This document shows positions 22,041-32,810 of a stretch of 64,000 nucleotides of DNA, one piece after another. Source of the DNA: Elymus sibiricus (taxonomy: Eukaryota > Streptophyta > Magnoliopsida > Poales > Poaceae); assembly GCA_039707655.1 (NCBI GenBank), contig CM077671.1:245636095-245700094 (forward strand), written 5' to 3'. Made by a program: the position numbers and the translations under genes. Every line of letters starts with the position of its first letter. The stretch's first letter is position 1. A model generated the notes under the pieces. That model was not told the DNA's origin. It saw only the letters and a list, made by a program, of their open reading frames with translations, and did no database searches.

Positions 22041-23615
22041 TGTTGACACCTGTTTTTGGCACGAAGCCAAACACAATTAAGAAGGCCTCAAATGGAAAAG
22101 TACTCAAAGTGAGAAAGTTCTGTATCATCGAAAGGAGAAACTTTGAAGTTTGGGCCATAGCCATCCGATCTCATCTCTAAGGCCGAAGTTGTGTTCGAAG
22201 TACTGGGATTTTGTATCCAGAACACTATTCGGCTGATTACGCCCTCAAGATGATCTCATATGAGAAAACGTTCAACATGAAAGTTGTTCGTCTCGTCGAA
22301 ACGGTCAACTTTGCTTTTGGAGTCATCATCATCCGAGGTCGTTTACTGCCTCAAAAACCTTGCCGGAAGGTGCAGCCAGAAAACTTGCCGGGGAAAGCTT
22401 GCCGCCGTGAACAGTAACCTTGCCGCGGTGAACAGTGAACAGTACATTGCCGCGTGAACAGTAACCTTGCCGCGGTGAACGGTAACCTTGCCGCGGTGAA
22501 CAATGAACAGTACCTTGCCGCGGTGAACAGTAACCTTGCCGGGGGAAAAGCTTGCCGCGGTGAACAGTAACCTGGCCGGGGGAAAAGCTTGCCGCAGTGA
22601 ACGGTAACCTTGCCGCGGTGAACAGTAACCTTGCCGGGGAAAAGCTTGCCGCAGTGAATAGTAACCTTCCCGCGATGAACAGTACCCTTGCCGCGTGAAC
22701 AGTACCTTGCCGTCGTGAACAGACCGGGGGAAAGCTTGCCGTCGTGAACAGTAAAAACTGTCAAGGCCAATCCAACCAGATGCTGAAGATGGGCTCAAAT
22801 ACTTATCTAGATGGCCTCGGATGAAAAAGTGTTCAACATGAAAGTTGTTCATCTCGTCGAAACGGTCAACTTTGCTTTTGGAGTCATCGTCATCCGACGT
22901 AGTTATGACCTGCAGAGACGATACAAGAGTCGGACGGTCCAGTCAGCTATATGAACGAGTCCGACTCGAAATTAACGATGACCCCGTGGAGTATTCAAGA
23001 TGGCCTTATTTGGAAAAGTGATCAACATACGGATTGTTGGCCTCGTCGAAGCGCACAAAATTGGTATTTGAACCGTCTCCATCGGAAGTCATATGCAGAT
23101 TCCACGGCCCACGCAAGGAGCAAGACAGAAGATTGGACCAGATTTGGGCTGAATCCGAGTGGGACCAGAACTAGGACTCTAGGACGTGAATTGATGTAAT
23201 TTTCTTGTAAGGAAAGCCTAGATGAATCCTTTGCTTGTACGGGAAGTCCAGCCGCCTCTTATATATGTTTGGGGTGACGGCCGATTGAACAACACACAAT
23301 CGAACAAACACATCTACATCTTTTTACCCTACTTTTATCCCTCTCCCTTGTATCTTTCTTCTCGTTCTTCGTTCGTTCTTCGTATTGAAGTGCGGCGATC
23401 CTCGAGGCTCTAGGGGCGAGCGAATCGACCTAGGGCAGCCCATCGTCCATCCGTGACTCCTGACGGGTTCCATCCCGGAGAAGCGGTGCGTCGGATTTCA
23501 AAAGCGCCCGCCGGATTGCTTGCGTACCGTGCTTCCGGACGGGCCTCCTTTGACGTGAGCTGCGGTGCATCACCCCCGGCGTAGAGGGTACACATGACGC
23601 GTTCGTGTGTCAACA
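22041..23615 (+). repeat. Element N 3' LTR
   Basis: 1575 bp, 15 bp longer than the 5' LTR. Length differences fall in the minisatellite (about 22355-22765 here). Confidence 0.92.
22355..22765 (+). repeat. Minisatellite in the element N 3' LTR
   Basis: The same unit family as at 17765-18150, with rearranged copy order, as expected from slippage after insertion. Confidence 0.85.
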
Positions 23616-23646
23616 CAAAAATTATAGATACGTTGGAGACGTATCA

Positions 23647-24069
23647 GCATCCCCAAGCTTAATTCCTACTCGTCCTCGAGTAGGTAAATGATAAAAACAG
23701 AATTTTTGACATGTTCATCCCATATTCTTTTCTTTTGTATATCATGGACATTTGGACTTGTAGATGATTCAAAGCAATAGTCTAGTTTTAACATAATGAC
23801 TTTAATACTCAAGCATGCCAACAAGCAACCATGTCTTTCAAAATATCAACACTAAAGAAAGTTATCCCTAGCCCATCATGCTCAATCATTGATCCATTCA
23901 TGAAACACACTCAAATATTAGCTAGACCCAATGCTCAAGTACGATCATAGTGCCCCCTAGTTGGTGCTTTATAAGAGAAGATGGAGACTCAAGTAAAAAT
24001 AAAAAAAGGATAAACTAAATAGATAGGCCCTTCGCAAAGGGAAGTAGGGATTTGTAGAGGTGCCAAAGC
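23647..24069 (-). other. Element A 3' noncoding region with polypurine tract
   Basis: The minus strand reads AAGCTTGGGGATGC directly before the 3' LTR (23660-23647), a suitable polypurine tract. The preceding CTCGAGGACGAGTAGGAATT stretch is shared with elements B, C and D. There is no coding frame. Confidence 0.65.
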
Positions 24070-24545
24070 TCAAGGTTTTAAATTGAGAGAGAAAAATATT
24101 TTGGGTGGCATGCCTTTCCTGTCAACAAAAACGACAAAGTAGCTCACAATACTTTCCATGCTAGATATATCATAGGCGGTTCCCAAACAGAAAATAAAGT
24201 TTATTCCTTTTTCCACCATTCTTTCACTTTCCATGGCGGGCTGTATCCACGGTTGCCTTCCATACCAACACTTTCCAAGGAATTTATTATTTAACAACAT
24301 AATGTAAACTTTGTTCTTTTTATTTTTCATTTCGGTAATGTGCATCCCTATTACCGCCGCGCTCTCGTGCAATGACAAGTGAATAAACACTCATCTTGGT
24401 AATAACACATCTAGCATGGAAAAATATTGGACACTCCCCACCGTTTCATGAGCGGTACGAGCACACAAAAGAGAAAATTTATTTTGAAAATTTAGAGATG
24501 GCACATAGAAATTTGCTTGGAACGGCATGGAAATACCGCATATAG
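24070..24545 (-). pseudogene. Decayed conserved frame of unknown function in element A
   Basis: The minus-strand frame 24390-24070 contains LGTAYD, a Met-Glu pair and VDRKGMPPKI near its C-terminus. Before it, across one stop near 24391, the same frame continues upstream (residues VGSVQYF and VFIHLSLHE). Equivalent residues in the same order occur in element B (57710-58278) and, more diverged, in element G (40640-41001). The sense direction is that of the retroelement in all three. I do not recognise a domain. Confidence 0.55.
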
Positions 24546-24989
24546 TTAGGTATGGTGGACTCATAAGGCAAAACTTGGTTTAAGGATTTTGGATGCACAA
24601 GTAGTATTTCTACTTAGTACAAATGGAGGCTAGCAAATAGATTGGGAAGCAACCAAACCAAGAAACAAAAATTCACATAAGCGAGCATTGAGCATAACTA
24701 ACACCGAATAATACACCATAAGTAGGATGTAATTTCATTGCACAACTATTGACTTTCGTACTTGCATAGGGAATCACAAACCTTAACATCAATATTCCTA
24801 CTAAAGCATAATTACTCACTAACATGACTCACATATTACTATCATCATGTTTCAAAACTATTACAAGGAACCAAGTTTAATTTGTCCAATAATCTTCATG
24901 AAAGTTTTAATTATATCCTCCTTGGATATCTATCACTTTGGGACTAGTTTCATATATTGCCATTGCTTTTTGACTAGCTCAAACAAATC
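24546..24989. other. Element A interior, noncoding
   Basis: AT-rich, no frame of interest. Matched by element B at about 58279-58690. Confidence 0.5.
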
Positions 24990-25215
24990 TAAGTGAAGCA
25001 CATGAGCATAAAGATTTCATCTCTCAAAAAGGTATAAGTGAAGCATGAGAGGATTTCTTCAAAATTTACTAACTCTCAAATTAATCTAAGTGAAGCATGA
25101 GAGTATTTCTACAAAAATTTCCAAGCACACCGTGCTCAAAAAGATATAAGTGAAGCACTAGAGCAATTCTATAGCTCAAAAAGTTTAAGTGAAGCATATA
25201 CATCAATTCTAACAA
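24990..25215. repeat. Degenerate tandem repeat in element A interior
   Basis: Five or six imperfect units built around TAAGTGAAGCATGAGAG followed by an A/T-rich spacer. The same array is present in element B (about 58690-58925). Confidence 0.75.
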
Positions 25216-26113
25216 ATCATAGCATAATTTTGGCTCTCCCAAATAGGTGTGTCCAGCAAGGATAGAAATGACAAACTAACAAGCAAAGCAAGCAAAGACT
25301 CAAATGATACAAGACGCTCCAAGCAAAACTCATGATATGTGACGAATAAAAATATAGCTCCAAGTAAAATACCGATGGTCGTTAGAAGAAATAGGGGATG
25401 CCACTCGGGGGCATCCCCAAGCTTAGTTTCTTGTTCCTCTTTGGATATATCTTGGGGGTGTTGTAGCATCCCCAAGCTTAGGCTCTTTTCACTCCTTATT
25501 CCTTCATCCAACGTGATCTCACCCAAAACTTGAAAACTTCAATCACACAAAACTCAACAAAATCTTCGTGAGATCCGTTAGTATAATAAAGCAAATCACT
25601 ACTTTAGGTGCTGTTGAAAACCCATTCATATTTTGTTATTGTATTATACCTACTGTATTTTAACTTTACCATGGCTCATACCCTTCAATATAACCCATAG
25701 ATTCATCAAAACAAGCACACAATGCAACGAAAACAGAATCTGTCTTAAACAGAACAGTCTGTAGTAATCTGTACTCTAACCATACTTATGTAACTCTAAA
25801 AATTATGAAAAATTAGGACAACATAAGGAATTTGAATAGAAACACTGTGTTAAAATTTCAGCTCAATATCACGTTCGAGCAAAAAATGAAAATTTCAATA
25901 CTGGACGCAAAGTTTCTGTTTCAGATTCAACATCGCTTCAACTCATCTTATGAATCATCCTAAAGGCTCTACTTGGCACAAACACTAAATAAACCATAAA
26001 AACACAATTATAACAGAGGCATAATTGTGTCAACAATCGAAAACAGAAAGGAAAAAGGAAAAATAAATTTATTCATTAGGTTGCCTCCCAACAAGTGCTA
26101 TCGTTTTACGCCC
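25216..26113. other. Element A interior, noncoding
   Basis: A GGGGGCATCCCCAAGCTTAG motif at about 25407 recurs in shortened form (GCATCCCCAAGCTTAGG) at about 25468. Otherwise AT-rich with no coding frame over 110 codons. Matched in element B up to 59881. Confidence 0.5.
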
Positions 26114-26980
26114 CTAGCTAGGCATGATGATTTCAATAATGCTCACATAAAAAGTAGTAATTGAGATATGCAAGAGAGCATCATGAATTTCATGAAAAGC
26201 ACATTTAAGTCTAATCCACTTCCTATGCATAGGGATTTTGTGAGCAAACAATTTATGGGAACAAGAATCAACTAGCACAGTAAGGCAAAACAAGCATAAC
26301 TTCAAAACTTTGAACACATAGAGTGGAAACTTGATATTATTGCAATTTCTACAAGCATATGTTCCTCCCTCATAATAAATTTTAGTAGCATCATGAAGTA
26401 ATTCAACAATATAACTATCACTTAAATCATTCTTTTCATGATTCACAAGCATAGAATTTTCATTACTCTCCACATAAGCAAATTCCTTATCATCCATGGT
26501 AGTGGGAGCAAACGCAACAAAATAACTATCATGAGACACTTGATTGATATAACCACATTGCAAATTAAAACCATGATGATAAGTTTCATGGTTATCATTA
26601 CTCATCATAGCATACGTGACATCACCATCATCATAAATAGGAGGCATGCAATCATCATAGTAAATTTTCTCATCAAAACTTGGGGGACTAGAAATATCAT
26701 CTTCATCAAACATAGCATCCCCAAGCTTGTGGCTTTGCATATCATTAGCATCATCGATATTTAGAGAATTCATACTAGCAACATTGCAATCATACTCATC
26801 ATTCAAGGAACTATCATGAATCACCTTATAAATTTCTTCTTTCAACACTTCATCAAAATTTTGAAATTCATGATTTTCAAAAAAAACTTCATAGAGATAA
26901 TCAAGTGCACTCAACTCACTAGCAATTGGTTCATCATAATTTGGCCTTTTGAAAAGATTAGCAAGTGGATGAAGATCCAT
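26114..26980 (-). CDS. Element A ORF of unknown function (288 aa)
   Basis: An open frame on the minus strand from ATG 26980 (MDLHPLANLFKR) to a stop at 26114. The first two thirds are strongly acidic and Asn/Asp-rich (DDANDMQSHK and FDEDDISSPPSFDEK). The last third is basic and hydrophobic (CLFCLTVLVDSC). It is the first frame after the PBS, the position of gag, but I see no gag domain, zinc knuckle or protease motif. Element C inserted in the equivalent frame of B just after its stop-proximal part. Possibly a degenerate gag remnant or a family-specific protein. Base composition matches the rest of the element. Confidence 0.6.
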   Translation of the reverse strand: MDLHPLANLFKRPNYDEPIASELSALDYLYEVFFENHEFQNFDEVLKEEIYKVIHDSSLNDEYDCNVASMNSLNIDDANDMQSHKLGDAMFDEDDISSPPSFDEKIYYDDCMPPIYDDGDVTYAMMSNDNHETYHHGFNLQCGYINQVSHDSYFVAFAPTTMDDKEFAYVESNENSMLVNHEKNDLSDSYIVELLHDATKIYYEGGTYACRNCNNIKFPLYVFKVLKLCLFCLTVLVDSCSHKLFAHKIPMHRKWIRLKCAFHEIHDALLHISITTFYVSIIEIIMPS

Positions 26981-27263
26981 ATCAATAGATTTTTAGCAAG
27001 CGAAGATGCTTGCAAATAGAAGGCACATGGCTACACAAGCAAATATAGCAAACAAGCAAACAAAAAGAGATCCGGCGAGAAAAAGGCGAATGAGAAAGAG
27101 GGCAAATAAAACGGCAAATTTTTGTGAAGTGGGCAAGAGGAAAACGAGAGGCAAATGGCAAATAATGTAATTGCAAGGAGATGATATTTGTGATTAGGAA
27201 CCTGGTAGATGTTGATGGTGTCTCCGCGGCGCCAGAGATTGGCACGTAGAAGAGACCACTTCC

Positions 27264-27281
27264 TCCCCGGCAACGGGGCCA
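27264..27281 (-). other. Element A primer binding site (tRNA-Asp type)
   Basis: The minus strand reads TGGCCCCGTTGCCGGGGA, one mismatch from the tRNA-Asp-complementary site, ten bases from the 5' LTR. It fixes the orientation of A. Confidence 0.82.
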
Positions 27282-27291
27282 GAAATTCCTT

Positions 27292-28848
27292 TGACGTGGC
27301 TTGAGACTGCGTTGGTATTTCCCCAAAGAGGAAGGGATGATGCAGCACAGTGACGGTAAGTATCTCCCTCAGTTATGAAACCAAGGTAATCGAACCAGTA
27401 GGAGGATCACCACCACCCAATAAGAAGCACCTGCACACAAATAACAAATACTTGCAACCCGACGCGAAAGAGAGGTTGTCAATCTCTCCACGGTAAAAAT
27501 GTAGATTAGGTAATGATAGATAGGAGAGATAGATCTCTCAAGAACAAAAAATAAAGAGAGCAAATAAAAAGTGCAGCAATATATTTTTAGGTTTTTGGTA
27601 TAGTAGATCTGAAAACAAAAGTGGCAAAAAGATAGATCGAAAAGCAATATGTTGGAAAAGTAGACCCGAGGGCCGTAGGATTCACTAGTGGCTTCTCTCA
27701 TGAGTATAGCACACGGTGGGTGAACAAATTACTGTTGGGCAATTGATAGAAGATCAAATAATCATGACGATATCCAAGGCGATGATCATTATATAGGCAT
27801 CATGTCCAAGATAAGTAGACCGACTCCTGCCTGCATCTACCACTATTACTCCACACATCGACCGCTATCCTGCATGCATCTAGTGTATTAAGTTCATGGA
27901 AAAATGGAGTAATGCAATAAGAACGATGACATGATGTATACAAGATCTATTCATGTGGGAATAGACCCCATCTTGTTATCCTTAATGGCAATGATACATG
28001 TGTGCCTTGCTGCCCCTTCTGTCACTGGGAAAGGACACCGCAAGATCGAACCCATCACAAAACACCTCTTCCCATGGCAAGAAAAATCGATCTAGTCGGC
28101 CTAACTAAACCAAAGATTTGAAGAAGAAATAAGAGGCTATAAGAAATCACGCATATAAGATATCAAAGAAGACTCAAATAATATTCATGGATAGAAACTG
28201 ATCATGAACTCAAAATTCATCGGATGCCAACAAACACACCGCAAAAGTTTACATCAAATAGATCTCCAAGAGACCATTGTATTGAGAATCAGAAGAGAGA
28301 GGAAGCCATCTAGCTACTGCCTACGGACCCGTAGGTCTATGGTGGACTACTCACACATCATCGGAGAGGCACCTATGAAGAAGATGAACCCCTCCGTGAT
28401 GGTGATTAGATTGGATCTGGAGGTTCTGGAACTTGCGTCGGCTGGAATTGTGTTTCGTCGACTCCCCTAGGGTTTTCCGAATATTTGGGAATTTATAGGT
28501 GTCAGAGGCGGTGGAGGGGGGCCCCGTGGAGGGCACAACCCACCAGGGCGCGCCCATGTGGGTTGTGGCCTCCACAGCCCACCTCTCTAGTACTTCTTTG
28601 GCCCACTTGGTGTCTTCTGGTCCAAAAAAAATCTCCAAAAAGTTTCGTCGCGATTGGACTCCCTTTGGTACTGATATTCTGCGAATTAAAAAACAAGCAA
28701 AAACAGCAACTAACACTTTGGCACTATGTCAATAGGTTAGTCCCAAAAAATGATATAAAGTTGTTATAAAATGATTGTAAAACATCCAAGAATGATAATA
28801 TAACAACATGGAACAAGCAAAAATTATAGATACGTTGGATACGTATCA
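27292..28848 (-). repeat. Element A 5' LTR
   Basis: 1557 bp, starting at 28848 on the minus strand. A TATA box (CCTATAAATTCCC) lies near 28499-28487 on the minus strand. The target duplication TGGGA follows at 28849. Confidence 0.9.
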
Positions 28849-28853
28849 TGGGA

Positions 28854-29309
28854 CATACTGAAGGCACGGCGCTGGAGTTCGTCATCGGGCTGCATGGCCC
28901 TCCCCGTAGCCGTTTGCGACTCCCTCGTCCTTTCGCCAGGGTGATGGAGGTCGACAAGCCGCACGCAATGTGGTTGCGTGTGCACGGCTGCTGCAATGGC
29001 GCCGTGCAGGCCGACGTTGAGTTCCCGGCACCCCGCGTCATGTTCCTCAGGCGTGGATGGAAAACCTTCGCGTGTGCCCATAACTTCATGGGTGGGTACG
29101 TCCTCCGCTTCAAGATGATGGAGGCCTACACCCTCTCCATCAAGATTTATTGGCGTTCGGGCGCTCGTCTTGGCTGCTGCGAAGAGAGCTCGAGTGACGA
29201 CGAAAGATCCTCCTTGAGCGATAGCGACGAGGAGGACAGTGTCGGTGAAGATGGCGACGGTGAGTTCCAGGCCGTCAAGTCGGAGTACGACGACCTGGAC
29301 TCCACTTGA
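28854..29309 (+). pseudogene. Antisense ORF of element E, C-terminal half with a B3-like domain
   Basis: In the same frame as 15701-15919 once A and one TGGGA copy are discounted, this half gives 151 codons to a stop at 29309. The region LPRPFARVMEV, then RVMFLRRGWKTFACAHN and GGYVLRFKMMEAYTLSIKIY, follows the order of a plant B3 DNA-binding domain: LPxxF at the start, GWxxF in the middle, and Gx-hydrophobic-xFK followed by a final strand. A Ser/Asp/Glu-rich tail (DSDEEDSVGEDGDGEFQ) follows. B3 proteins are plant transcription factors, so the element may have captured one. It runs opposite to gag-pol and is split here. Family assignment is by eye. Confidence 0.65.
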
Positions 29310-30297
29310 CCGCCTGTCGCACCATCACCGTCAGCGACCCCCCCCCCCCCGACAGAGCGATTTATCGGGGGTTTTTGACCTGGGCGCCGCCTCCTCCCCT
29401 CAGCTGGACCTTGGCAGACTCGTGGACTTCGGATTCGTCTTCCTTGCCGGTGGTCCCGCCGAGCCGTGCCCTGCCAGCCTTGACGGGGTCAGGCTGGGCT
29501 TCTGCTTAGGTCCTCCTTCCGCCCTTTTTCTTTTTGTAGCTTGCTCCTAGGGGAGAAAGTCAAATAAAGATTTATTAAAGGGACGTCCTCTACCCATTTT
29601 GTACCGAAAATGAGTGAAAGGAAGCTATTTCTCCTCCTTAAGTATTGTCCTTTTCTTTTCTCCTTGTTTGTACTGTGTCAGCATGATCGTCTTTGCCGCA
29701 TGGAATTATTTGTTGGGTCAGTATTAACTACGAGCGCCAAGGAGGAGCGAGCCCCCGACAGCAGGCTGGTATCACCGCCCGGCAAGGCCCCTTGTCGGTA
29801 TCGGCGCGGCCCCCCCAGAGCCGACAAGCGATAGGACCTGGGAGACGACTCGTCCCGACAAGGGTTTCCATTGCGTAAAGGATTCCACTATTTACAACCA
29901 AAAAGGGATAGCAAAGGTTTCCTTAAGGGAGCAAATGGCATTGAGCTAGGGATACATGTCTTTTCAAGTAGTATCCCTTTCGGTAGCACGACGGGCAAAA
30001 GTCCTTGTCTCTTTGTTCTTCTTCCTTGTTTTCCTGGCGGTAAAACATGCAAGGCAAGAGGTCTCTTCCCTCCGGAGAAAGAGAGGTAAGAAGGATCACA
30101 GGCTCATCAAGTACTCTAGCAAATTTCTAAAACTTAAAGGCGATAACATTGCAACACAAAGAAATGCATAGTAAACATGCAGTTTGATGATATGATGCAA
30201 TGCCTAGCTTTATTATTGTGTGCACAGAGGGTTACATGCACTGCGGCAAGGCTTGTACAAAAGGTGGCTGTCGGGGACTGAGCCCGACAGCCGCGCC
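29310..30297. other. Element E noncoding stretch between antisense ORF and integrase
   Basis: Contains the 3' region of the antisense ORF (a C14-like run near 29338, an AATAAA at 29562-29567 suitable as a poly(A) signal) and no further gene. A perfect 10-bp stem hairpin occurs at 30267-30292 next to the integrase stop. Confidence 0.5.
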
Positions 30298-31505
30298 TTA
30301 CGAGTAGTACTTACGAAGACGCTCAATATTCCACGAGTTAAGCATTTTGATGCCATCTTCGGTCTCCAGACGGACTATGCCTGGTCTGGTGACTCATGCT
30401 ACCCGGTAAGGGCCTTCCCACTTCGGCGTCAACTTGTTGGTACCCTTGGTGGACTGAACACGCCTAAGGACAAGGTCGCCTTCCTCAAGGCTCCGGGCAT
30501 GGACCCTGCAGCTATGATAGCGGCACAGGGTTTGCTGGTAGCGGGTAGCACGCACAGCAGCCCGGAGACGATCTTCCTCGAGGAGCATGGCATCGTCATG
30601 CCGTAGCTGCTCTTGCTCTACTTCATCGTAGGCAAGTACTCGAGATGACCCATATATGAGTTTCGTGGGAAGAACTGCTTTCGCCCCATACACTAGGGAA
30701 AAGGGCGTCTGGCCGGTAGCTCGATTCGGTGTCGTTCTGAGGGACCAAACAACCACCGGCAGCTCATCTATCCAATGCTTGCCGCATCTCCGCAGTCTAT
30801 CGAAAGTTCTTGTCTTAAGTCCACGCAACACTTTAGCGTTCATCCTCTCGACTTGCCCGTTGCTCCTTGGGTGGGCAACAGAGGCGAAGGAGACCTTCCT
30901 TCCAAGGCTTTGGATGTACTGCATAAAGGTGCAGCTCGTGAACTGGGTGCCATTATCGGTGATCACCCTATTGGGCACTCCAAAACGGCACACCAGTCCT
31001 TTCATGAACTTGATAGCTGACTGCGCAGTCACCTTCCTCATTGGTTCCACCTCTGGCCACTTTGTATACTTGTCGATTGCTGCGAACAACAATTCAAAGC
31101 CGCCGGCAGCGCGGGGAAAGGGGCCCAAAATATCGAGCCCCTAGACCGAGAATGGCCAGGATAAAGGGATCGTCTGGAGAGGTTGCGCTGGTTGATGGAT
31201 GTTCTTGGAATGGAACTGGTAGGCTTCACACTTGGTGACCCGCTCGGTTGCATCTTAGAGGGCAGTTGGCCAATAGAAACCCTGCCGGAAGGCTTTCCCG
31301 GCAAGGGCTCTTGATCCAATGTGAGACCCACACACGCCTCCGTGAATCTCTGCCAACAGCTTCAGTCCATCTTCCCGGCAGATGCACCTTAATTTCACAC
31401 TGTTTTGGTCTTTTTTCTGTATAGAGTGTCATCGACAAATTGGTACATACTTGACTGACAGGCTACTTTTTTGGCATTTTCTTGTTCTTCGGGAAGTTCT
31501 CTTGT
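30298..31505 (-). pseudogene. Element E integrase
   Basis: The minus-strand core from about 31140 has GLDILGPFPRA (first Asp), VITDNGTQF (second Asp) and SNGQVERMNAKV (Glu), so the DD35E triad is complete. The C-terminal part includes VYGAKAVLPTKLIYG, and PKWEGPYRV followed by SWNIERLRKYYS to the stop at 30298. There is an in-frame TAG immediately before GLDILG (about 31141), another stop near 30394, and a disrupted zinc-binding N-terminus in 31230-31505. It would insert element DNA into the chromosome. It is not functional. Confidence 0.88.
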
Positions 31506-32810
31506 TTAAAGAAAATGGACTATGTGCTGTGCCCAAGATTTAGCATGCGGCTCGACAACAAGGACTAAAGGCATCTCCTCGTTCGTGGGAGTGCTTGCCT
31601 CGACCGCAGGAACCTGGGGTTTTGCAGGAGGGAGCTGCTCACCAGGCGAAACGAGACTATCCCCGGTAGCCTCTCTACCAGCGGCTTCAGGAAGCTCTAC
31701 CGGGAAATGCTTGCCGGAGTTCACCTTTCTTCTTTTTCCGGTCATTGTTGACGGGGACACTAATGTTTGAGTGAGGTGGAGGACAAAGGTTCCTAGTTCC
31801 ACAGGGAGCTTTTGCACAACGCACTTTGATAGATGGTCAACGATGCTGTTTTCGGCACGCGGTACGTGCTCTGTTTGCAATCCATCAAAGTGCTCCTCCA
31901 GCTTCCTCACTTCTTCCATGTATGCCTCCATCAACGGACTCTGGTAACCTTTGTTGACTTGTCTCAACACGAGTTGAGAATCTCCTCGGATGATCAGTTT
32001 CTTGATTCCCAACTCCACAGCGATTCTGAGTCCGGCAAGGAGCCCCTCATACTCAGCAGTGTTGTTGGTGGCCTCCTCCCGGGGAAAGTGCATTTGAACC
32101 ACATATTTGAGATGCTCTCCGGTAGGGGCGATGAGGAGCACGCCTGCTCCGGCGCCCTGAAGTGAGAAAGCACCATCGAAGTACATGATCCATTCTTTAG
32201 GCGCTTCTTTGCCGGGGAGGATTGTCTTTGGAACCTCTTCGTCTGGCATGGGTGTCCATTCTGTAATGAATTCCGCCAACTCCCTGCTCTGTATAGTGGA
32301 AGTGCTTTCATACTTCAGACCAAAACTTGATAGCTCTAGTGCCCACTCAACTATCCTGCCAGTGGCTTCGGGGTTCCTCAATATGCGCTGCAGCGGAAAG
32401 TGGGTGACAACAGTGATCTTGTGGGCTTGGAAGTAGTGGCGCAGCTTCCTCGAGGCCATGAGAAGGCCGAAGATCAGCTTTTGCACTCCAGAGTACCTTG
32501 ACCTAGCCTCTTGTAACAAGGAGCTGACAAAGTACACTGGCCGCTGCACCACCTTCTTCTTCGCCACTTCCTTGAAACTACCTTCGCTTGCCGGCTTAGG
32601 TTCCCCTAGGTTTGTATCTGATCTTGCCGCAGATGTTTCGGTGCTACCCCCGGTGACGTCAGTCGTAGCAGCTCCATCTTCATCCACTTCTTGCTGCGCC
32701 ACCAGCGCTGCACTAACCACTTGATTCGTTGCCGCCAAGTATAGCAGCAACGATTCTTGCGGTTTAGGCGCGACCAAGGTGGGAGCGGAGGAAAGGTAAG
32801 TTTTTAGGTC
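31506..32810 (-). pseudogene. Element E RNase H and archaeal-type RNase H region
   Basis: In frame with the RT but separated by a TAA at 32813-32811. The first domain (RPVYFVSSLLQEARSRYSG and HYFQAHKITVVTHFPL) is the usual gypsy RNase H. A second domain opens with MYFDGAFSLQGAGAGV, NNTAEYEGLLAGL and RGDSQLVLRQVNKGY, giving the D-E-D catalytic set of an archaeal/plant-type RNase H. Two RNase H domains in this order are characteristic of the Tat clade. An insert rich in Ser/Thr/Pro/Glu and a C-terminal linker end at 31506. Confidence 0.88.

Larger units (their letters stand above)
17452..23615 (+). mobile_element. Element N: gag-only LTR retrotransposon
   Basis: 6164 bp, flanked by perfect CAAAA repeats (17447-17451, 23616-23620). 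The LTRs (17452-19011 and 22041-23615) begin TGTTGACACC and end GTGTCAACA. Between them are a PBS, one intact 946-codon gag-like ORF and a polypurine tract, with no protease, RT, RNase H or integrase. The beginnings of the two LTRs differ by only a few bases, so N is the youngest layer of this stack. Confidence 0.93.
15920..23646 (-). repeat. Element A 3' LTR, split by element N
   Basis: The parts 15920-17451 and 23621-23646 join at the CAAAA duplication of N. The terminal bases are TGACGTGG at the left and GAGACGTATCA at the right. A partial comparison with the other LTR (first 220 bp) shows about 12 differences. Confidence 0.88.
15920..28848 (-). mobile_element. Element A: non-autonomous gypsy-like LTR retrotransposon, interrupted by N
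   Basis: The flanks are TGGGA (15915-15919 and 28849-28853). Read on the minus strand, the 5' LTR (28848-27292, 1557 bp) starts TGATACGTATCCAACG, followed by a tRNA-Asp-type PBS, about 3.6 kb of interior, a purine-rich tract and the 3' LTR (1558 bp after removal of N). The interior has one 288-codon frame and a decayed conserved frame, with no RT, integrase or protease. It must have moved with proteins supplied by a relative. Its insertion disrupted the antisense ORF of E. Confidence 0.9.

Noticed and set aside
29338..29351. Poly-C run as a regulatory feature
   Set aside because: A simple homopolymer just after the antisense ORF stop. Nothing else supports a function.
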